Assembly: GCA_025201705.1 (NCBI GenBank)
Contig: MU617285.1
Location: 1 to 16,777 of the forward strand
Direction: 5' to 3'
Length of the DNA stretch: 16,777 bases
DNA from: Dissophora ornata
Lineage: Eukaryota > Mortierellomycota > Mortierellomycetes > Mortierellales > Mortierellaceae
Numbering within the stretch: position 1 is the first letter of the stretch; each line of letters starts with the position of its first letter. The notes beneath the pieces were generated by a model. That model worked only from the letters and a program-made list of their open reading frames with translations, was not told the DNA's origin and ran no database searches. Positions 10,550 through 16,777 of the stretch are shown one piece after another. The translations under genes were made by a program, and so were the position numbers.

Positions 10550-11505
10550 TCAAGGAGTTCCTAGACAGTGAGCAAAAGGTGTTTTTGCTGCTAGGTGATT
10601 CTGGCGCGGGAATATCTACCTTTAACCAGGAACTCGAATGTCATTTGTGGAACAACTACAAGAAACACGATGGCCATATTCCTCTCTTTATTACCTTGGC
10701 AGCCATCCAGAATCCTGAACATGATATGATTGCCAAACATCTACAGAAGAATGGGCTCACGGGTCCTCAAATCCAAGAGCTCAAGGACCATCGCAAGTTC
10801 ACCTTGATTTGCGACGGCTACGACGAGTGTCGGCAGATGCAAAACCTTTACATGAGCAACGAACTGAATCAAGAAGGAGGATGGCGCGCTCAGATGGTGA
10901 TTAGTTGCTGCAGCGAGTACCTTGGCGCCGATTATCGAGATAGGTTCCAACCAGTAGACCATAATCACAAAGCGGAGTCGTCACTTTTTCAAGAGGCGGC
11001 CATCGCACCATTCTCGAAGGGTCAGATTCAAGAGTATATCAACCAATACGAGCCTGAAAGCTGTCTGGAGTGGTCGGCTACTGACTATATGCAAGCACTC
11101 GATCGGATTCACGGCCTGAAAGATTTGGTGACGAACCCGTTTCTGTTAACCCTGTCGTTAGAAGTACTGCCGCGCATGGCGAATTCAGGACCAACCCTCC
11201 CAGCGACTCGTATCACTAGAGCCGCACTGTATGACCAATTCGTGGTGCAATGGCTGGAGCACGGCAAAATACGACTGCACGAGATTGTGGATGACCAAGA
11301 TAAGGAAGCACTGCGGCACTTGTGTGACGAGGAGTTCGTGCGGCGAGGAGCTGCGTTCTTGAAGAAATTGGCGGTAGCAATCTACGAGAGACAAGAGGGG
11401 AATTCAGTGGTCGTATATTCGTCAACCAAGGACGAAGAGACATGGAAAAAAGAGCTCTTTGGTCGAGATCGCGAGACGGAACTATTGCGTGAGGCTTGTC
11501 CTCTC
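10550..11505 (+). other. NACHT NTPase domain with damaged active-site motifs
   Basis: The P-loop at 10594-10620 reads GDSGAGIST where NACHT proteins have GxxGxGKS/T: codon 10612-10614 is ATA (Ile) instead of AAA or AAG (Lys). Walker B is intact (TLICDGYDEC, from about 10801). The motif after it reads VISCCSEYLG; related proteins have SCR, so a conserved Arg is Cys at 10909-10911. The winged-helix/helical part follows (LVTNPFLLTLSLEVLP; ITRAALYDQFVVQWLE) and then the in-frame TAG. NTP binding or hydrolysis would be expected to fail. Confidence 0.8.
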
Positions 11506-11919
11506 TAGCGCAACGGCAACCAGTACCGGTTTCTCCATCAATCACTTCTTGAATACAGTCTGGCACGCGCAATATTCGAGCCGCTGGATGAGCCAAGTAA
11601 TGAACCTGAGAGTGTGACACCAACAACGGCCGAGTTCGGACGAATTAGCAACAGCTCTGCTGGCATATTTGAGACTGAAGATGACTCGCATGCAATGATT
11701 GTGGCATTAGCACAGCCGGTGCTCGATTCGACTTTAGGACGGAAAAGCTATGTGGGAGAGCCATCGATCCTTCAATTTTTGGTGGAGCGAGTCCATCAGG
11801 AGCCTCTCTTCAAGGAACAGCTACTCTCAGTCATTGAGTTGTCGAAAACCGACGTTGCAGAAGTGGAGACTGTGCGGTTAGCAGCAGCCAATGCGATTAC
11901 GATATTGGTCAAGGCAGAA

Positions 11920-12100
11920 GTACACTTCCATGAAGCGAATTTACAAGGTATACAGATTCCAGGGGCGGATCTGAGTCATGGCGCATTCGAATTTACTCAG
12001 TTCCAAGGAGCCAATATGAGTAATGCCATTCTCCGCAGCGTGTCGCTTCTTGGAGCAAATTTGAGTAAGGCCCAGATGTCAGGTGTCGAGTTTGGCGAGT
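11920..12100 (+). repeat. Pentapeptide repeats between NACHT and WD40
   Basis: Repeated A(D/N)LxG-type units: EANLQG, GADLSHGAF, GANMSNAIL, GANLSKAQM. They should form a short right-handed quadrilateral beta-helix that links the switch domain to the propeller. The units are diverged at nucleotide level, unlike the WD40 units that follow. Confidence 0.75.
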
Positions 12101-12120
12101 TGCCTTTTCTCCAAGAACAG

Positions 12121-12978
12121 AGTGCGGTGTATTCATGCGCATATTCACCAAATGGCAAAATATTTGCTGTCGGACTTGATAATGGAGACATCAGTATCTA
12201 TACGACCTTGGACTGGGATAAGACGGTGACCTTAAGCGGCCATAGTGTCAGAGTTCTGAGCGTTGTATATTCACCAAAAGGCGATCGGATTGTTTCTGGC
12301 AGTCGGGACAAGACCGTGCGGCTGTGGGACGTTGAAACAGGAAATTGCTGCCACATCTCGAGAGGCCATAGCAAGGGTGTTTCGAGTGTCGTGTATTCGC
12401 CAAAAGGCGATCAAATTGCCTCTGGAAGTGAAGACATGACAGTGCGGCTGTGGAGCGTTGAATCAGGAGATTGCTACCACGTCTTGAGCGGCCATTGCAA
12501 CCGCATTTGGAGCGTCGTGTATTCACCGAATGGTGATCAGATTGCGTCTGGTAGTTGGGACATGACAGTGCGGCTGTGGGATATTGAAACAAGAAATTGC
12601 GGCGACACCTTGAGCGGCCATAGCGACTGTGTTAGGAGTGTCGCGTATTCGCCAGAAGGTGGTCATATTGCTTCTGGCAGTGGGGACGGGACAGTGCGGC
12701 TGTGGGACGTCGAAACAGGAGATTGCCGCCACACACTGAGGGGCCATAGCAAGGGTGTTTCGAACGTCGTGTATTCGCCAAAAGGTGATCAGATTGTGTC
12801 TGGCAGTTGGGACAAGACAGAACGACTATGGGACGTTGTAACGAGTCAGTGTCAGCTAGTAATTGAAACCTACAGGGATGTCTACAGCATCGCCTGGAAA
12901 GCAATACCTGCCGGCAATTGTTTGGCGACTGGATGTAGTGATGGGTCGGTTCGACTGTGGTTGGTCACTGAAGATGGG
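12121..12978 (+). repeat. Seven WD40 blades; five central units with exact 126-bp period
   Basis: Unit starts (GGC CAT/CAC, Gly-His) fall at 12238, 12364, 12490, 12616 and 12742, always 126 bp (42 residues) apart. One diverged blade precedes (SAVYSCAYSPNGK) and one follows (CLATGCSDGSVRLW), making a full seven-bladed propeller. Units share VxYSPxGxxIxSGSxDxTxRLW. Units starting at 12364 and 12742 differ at 4 of their first 55 bases. Variation is concentrated at unit positions 3-7, 23, 25 and 38. This is a recently homogenised tandem array of the kind used for recognition in fungal NWD proteins. Confidence 0.9.
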
Positions 12979-13176
12979 AGCAAGTGTAATGCACGGTTGC
13001 ATTGGAGATCCCCACCGAACGCGCTCAGTTTGATCGGCGCCTCAATGCAAGACGTCGAAGGACTAGATCGTCTGAATATCCAGCTCTTGAAGCAACGCGG
13101 GGCTGTGGGCGAGCCGGCGTCGTTGAACATGGAAGCTCCATTAGACGCATCTAAGGCTGACTGGTGTGTTATCTAA

Positions 13177-14129
13177 GGCGACTAAATTCAAACTGTTTGA
13201 AATTATCAAGGCATCTTGCAACCCGCACAATGGCTACTGTGCCTGTAATAGGCGTAAACCAGCAAGGGCGTGAAAGTAGCGACTTGACAGGAAAGGCGTC
13301 AAATGGAATCCGTACCTTGTTTTATCAGACCGTATTAGATCCACTACACAAGCATCCTCATATGCAACTAGATAGTTTTACTTAAATGAATACCAAGTCA
13401 ACATCACACTATTTTTCGACCTCAACGTTCTTGGAAAAGGTTCACATATTTCCCTTTGGAATTAAGCGCTTGAACAAAACTCGGGTCGTGGGACGTTTAC
13501 AGTGACAGAGAGAAGGGACTCCTACGGTTACTCCCGTCAATTTTCAACTTCAAGTCCATCAGCTACTCTCCATCGAACATCATTCCTTTTTAACATCGTC
13601 CTGCAGTCAGCACTGGAATGTTATCTATATCAGACCCATCTCTAGCAATATATCATCAATAATGTCAATTCAGGAACGAACGACATTTAGGCCTGCAGGC
13701 GGATTTCTCAGTGGATTTGGTGCTTTGGAGTCATGTCAGCGCCGGTGCCACTGTTATTACCACAAGCGTTTGGAAGGCTATGCATGCCCTTGGGTTCAGT
13801 GTCTCTAGCAACGCCCATGTTAACACAACAATCAACCCCAGTCCTACTTTAACAAAGGACATTCCTCTGGGGTATACTCGAAGCTCTCAGCTACAGGGCA
13901 TTGTCGAGTGAACGTTGTTTTAGGTGGCTTAAGATCCTGAGCTTGAAATTAGATAGGAGTGTGAGAGATTCTAGAGGATCTAGCAAGAGAACTTTTCGCC
14001 AACCTCAGAGGATCTCCCTGGAGTACACTTTACTTCCCCCAAGCCGGAGAAAAAGGGAGAGAGAGGGATTAATGGCGAGGGTGAGCCCTTATTGGCAGTC
14101 AAGGCCCTAGTCCTGCTCGACGATATGGC
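13177..14129. other. Intergenic region with no gene recognised
   Basis: About 950 bp after the WD40 stop. Short open frames (13164-13385, 13711-13911, 13901-14110) show no domain pattern. No canonical AATAAA was noticed just after the TAA at 13174. The stretch at 13660-13900 has some protein-like segments in more than one frame but nothing I can name. Confidence 0.5.
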
Positions 14130-14770
14130 GGTTCATGCCTCCACCCTCTGGATATCCTTTTCTCCGCCGCTGTAATCCCGAATCCCTTTCCCTCCAATGC
14201 TTGGACTCCTCACTATCCAACAAAGTCCAAGTACCTCAGCTCCGACCTCACCGAGCTTTATCCATCCCTCCAAGAGTTCACTCTCAACCCGTGCCAACGA
14301 CGACAGCCTTCGCGACGACAGCTTCCTCGACGCCGATATTACCCGCCTAATCGTTGCGCCGCCTGTAGAGCGCTGGTCCCTTTTCCCCCACATTTATATT
14401 ATTACCTACCAATTCTACTTGGGGTCTTCTCACTAGCAGTGCGATTGTTGAGAAATGCAACGGGACTGGAGTACCTTACTATTGAGGATTCTGGCGATTT
14501 TCTCAAGTTGTTACCTTCAACGACCCCTCCACAACCCTTCAACATCTGGAGGCCATTACTGACAGCTAAAACACATTTCCCTTTAAAAAAACGTCTACCT
14601 CAACCCCCTGCGATATTATTATCTCTTCTTAAATCTGTCGTGGTATACTTTGCTCGTTTAAAGATACTATTTCCGATATCCCACGACCAGATGTTAAAGA
14701 GGGTCCTGGCTAGTGGTCCAGTGGCCATTGACGAGTCCATTGTACGGTGGGACGGTTCAAGTTGGAGCTG
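14130..14770 (+). pseudogene. Possible frameshifted relic of a leucine-rich-repeat/F-box type gene
   Basis: Several short LRR-like segments occur in order but in different frames: DLTELYPSLQEFTLNPC (frame of 14232), ANDDSLRDDSFLDADITRLI (frame of 14197), RLLRNATGLEYLTIEDSGDF (frame of 14439), and VVTFNDPSTTLQHLEAIT (from about 14507). No single frame joins them, and no start or splice pattern repairs the chain. The style resembles F-box/LRR proteins common in Mortierella genomes. The reading is tentative: the segments are short and partly low in complexity. Enolase promoter elements may overlap the end. Confidence 0.3.
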
Positions 14771-14839
14771 AGCTGCAACGCGAAAAAAAAAAGGAGTGAC
14801 GTGTTTCAGGGCCACTCCCGCACTTGACCGGCATTAGAT

Positions 14840-14940
14840 AATTCTCTCCGCTTCTGCAGTCTTCTTTTCTCTTCTTTTTTTTACCATTCAAACTCCATCA
14901 CCACTACCCCCAACACCTAATCACCTCCCAACTTCCAACC
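14840..14940 (+). promoter_or_regulatory. Pyrimidine-rich leader of the enolase gene
   Basis: CT-rich runs (CTTCTTTTCTCTTCTTTTTT around 14863-14882), then a C/A-rich stretch up to CCAACCATGGCC at the start codon. Strong CT blocks followed by a CA-rich, G-poor 5' UTR are typical of highly expressed fungal housekeeping genes. No clear TATA box was identified. Confidence 0.5.
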
Positions 14941-16624
<1,684 letters not shown>

Positions 16625-16777
16625 GTAAGGAACCAAAAAAAAAAGATGATTGTGAGGGGGAGGAATGTCCCAGGAAACCAACATTTTTTATTCGATGGGA
16701 GGGGGAAGGGCTTAGCCCTTGCAGGGACAAATGTTGTTGAGTCATGGAAATCACCCAAAAAAAAAAGAGCTCTCTGG
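16625..16777 (+). other. Start of third enolase intron, truncated by the window end
   Basis: The reading frame ends at ATC AGG followed by GTAAGG. Enolases continue here with an Ala-rich helix that is absent from the next 153 bp. The intron contains two A-runs (16635-16644, 16756-16765) and no acceptor that resumes enolase sequence, so the remaining exon lies outside. Confidence 0.8.

Larger units (their letters stand above)
8371..13176 (+). pseudogene. STAND (NLR-like) gene: TPR/ARM-like, NACHT, pentapeptide, WD40; degenerate
   Basis: Inferred exons are 8371-8676, 8748-10171 and 10259-13176. Intron 8677-8747 runs GTAAAT to GTTTTAG. Intron 10172-10258 runs GTAAGA to TTTCAG with a perfect TACTAAC branch site at 10225-10231. 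Domain order: TPR-like helices, Pro-rich linker (PTPPPPPLSLPL), a large ARM/HEAT-like helical region (about 8950-10150), NACHT NTPase (about 10550-11500), pentapeptide repeats, seven WD40 blades, and the C-terminal tail QLLKQRGAVGEPASL. This architecture matches a family I know from Mortierella; by STAND analogy it would be a ligand-sensing, oligomerising switch, but no partner is known. Lesions: TAA at 8491-8493 and 8506-8508, a frameshift near 8585, Walker A Lys replaced by Ile, SCR changed to SCC, TAG at 11506-11508. Otherwise about 1550 codons stay open, so decay is recent. An alternative is a shorter protein from ATG 8671 or 8710 ending at the TAG. Another is two separate proteins. Confidence 0.75.

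Noticed and set aside
11216..11626. Minus-strand 136-codon frame
   Set aside because: Antisense to the NACHT region; no independent support.
12238..12867. CRISPR-like array because of regular spacing
   Set aside because: The 126-bp units are coding WD40 blades with no separate short repeats and spacers.
12248..12904. Minus-strand frames with repeating Cys/Asn/Thr motifs
   Set aside because: Shadows of the 126-bp WD40 repeat; their periodicity comes from the coding strand.
13661..13911. Possible small Cys-rich protein or 66-codon frame
   Set aside because: The Cys-rich frame meets stops soon and the 66-codon frame has no recognisable pattern; too weak to call.

Overview
The window reads as nuclear DNA of a fungus, most likely Mortierellomycotina (Mortierella, Linnemannia, Podila and relatives). 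The grounds are many short GT-AG spliceosomal introns of about 70-140 bp, one with a perfect TACTAAC branch site, and a large STAND gene with the order TPR/ARM-like helices, NACHT, pentapeptide repeats and WD40 that I know as an expanded family in Mortierellaceae. The lineage is inferred from family resemblance, not from a search.

Layout. (1) 1-1905, plus strand: C-terminal 575 residues of a tomosyn/Sro7/Lgl-type exocytosis regulator, three exons visible, ending in an R-SNARE-like coiled coil. (2) 2325-6786, minus strand and convergent with (1): a complete four-exon gene of 1052 residues with poly-Q leader, GRAM domain, VASt domain, one membrane helix, His-rich tail and coiled coil. This is the Lam/Ysp2 family of ER-anchored sterol carriers at contact sites. 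Its first intron is unusually long (917 bp). (3) 6787-8370: intergenic DNA holding the promoter of (2) and whatever drives (4). (4) 8371-13176, plus strand: the STAND/NLR-like gene. A start at ATG 8671 would miss an upstream exon that can be traced back to ATG 8371. The locus carries several independent lesions: two in-frame TAA codons and a frameshift in exon 1, a Walker A Lys-to-Ile change, loss of a conserved Arg in the NACHT domain, and an in-frame TAG between NACHT and the repeats. It is best read as a decaying pseudogene, although two cryptic in-phase GT-AG segments could in principle splice out all the stops. (5) 13177-14940: mostly featureless DNA, a possible frameshifted LRR/F-box relic, then the pyrimidine-rich leader of (6). 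(6) 14941 to the window end, plus strand: enolase, 358 residues in three exons; the last part lies beyond the window.

The genes do not form a pathway. Two serve membrane traffic and lipid transfer, one is a glycolytic housekeeping gene, and the STAND locus between them is accessory and fast-evolving. Its five WD40 units follow an exact 126-bp period and differ mostly at a few positions, the pattern seen in fungal NLR recognition domains. It is the most unusual object here.
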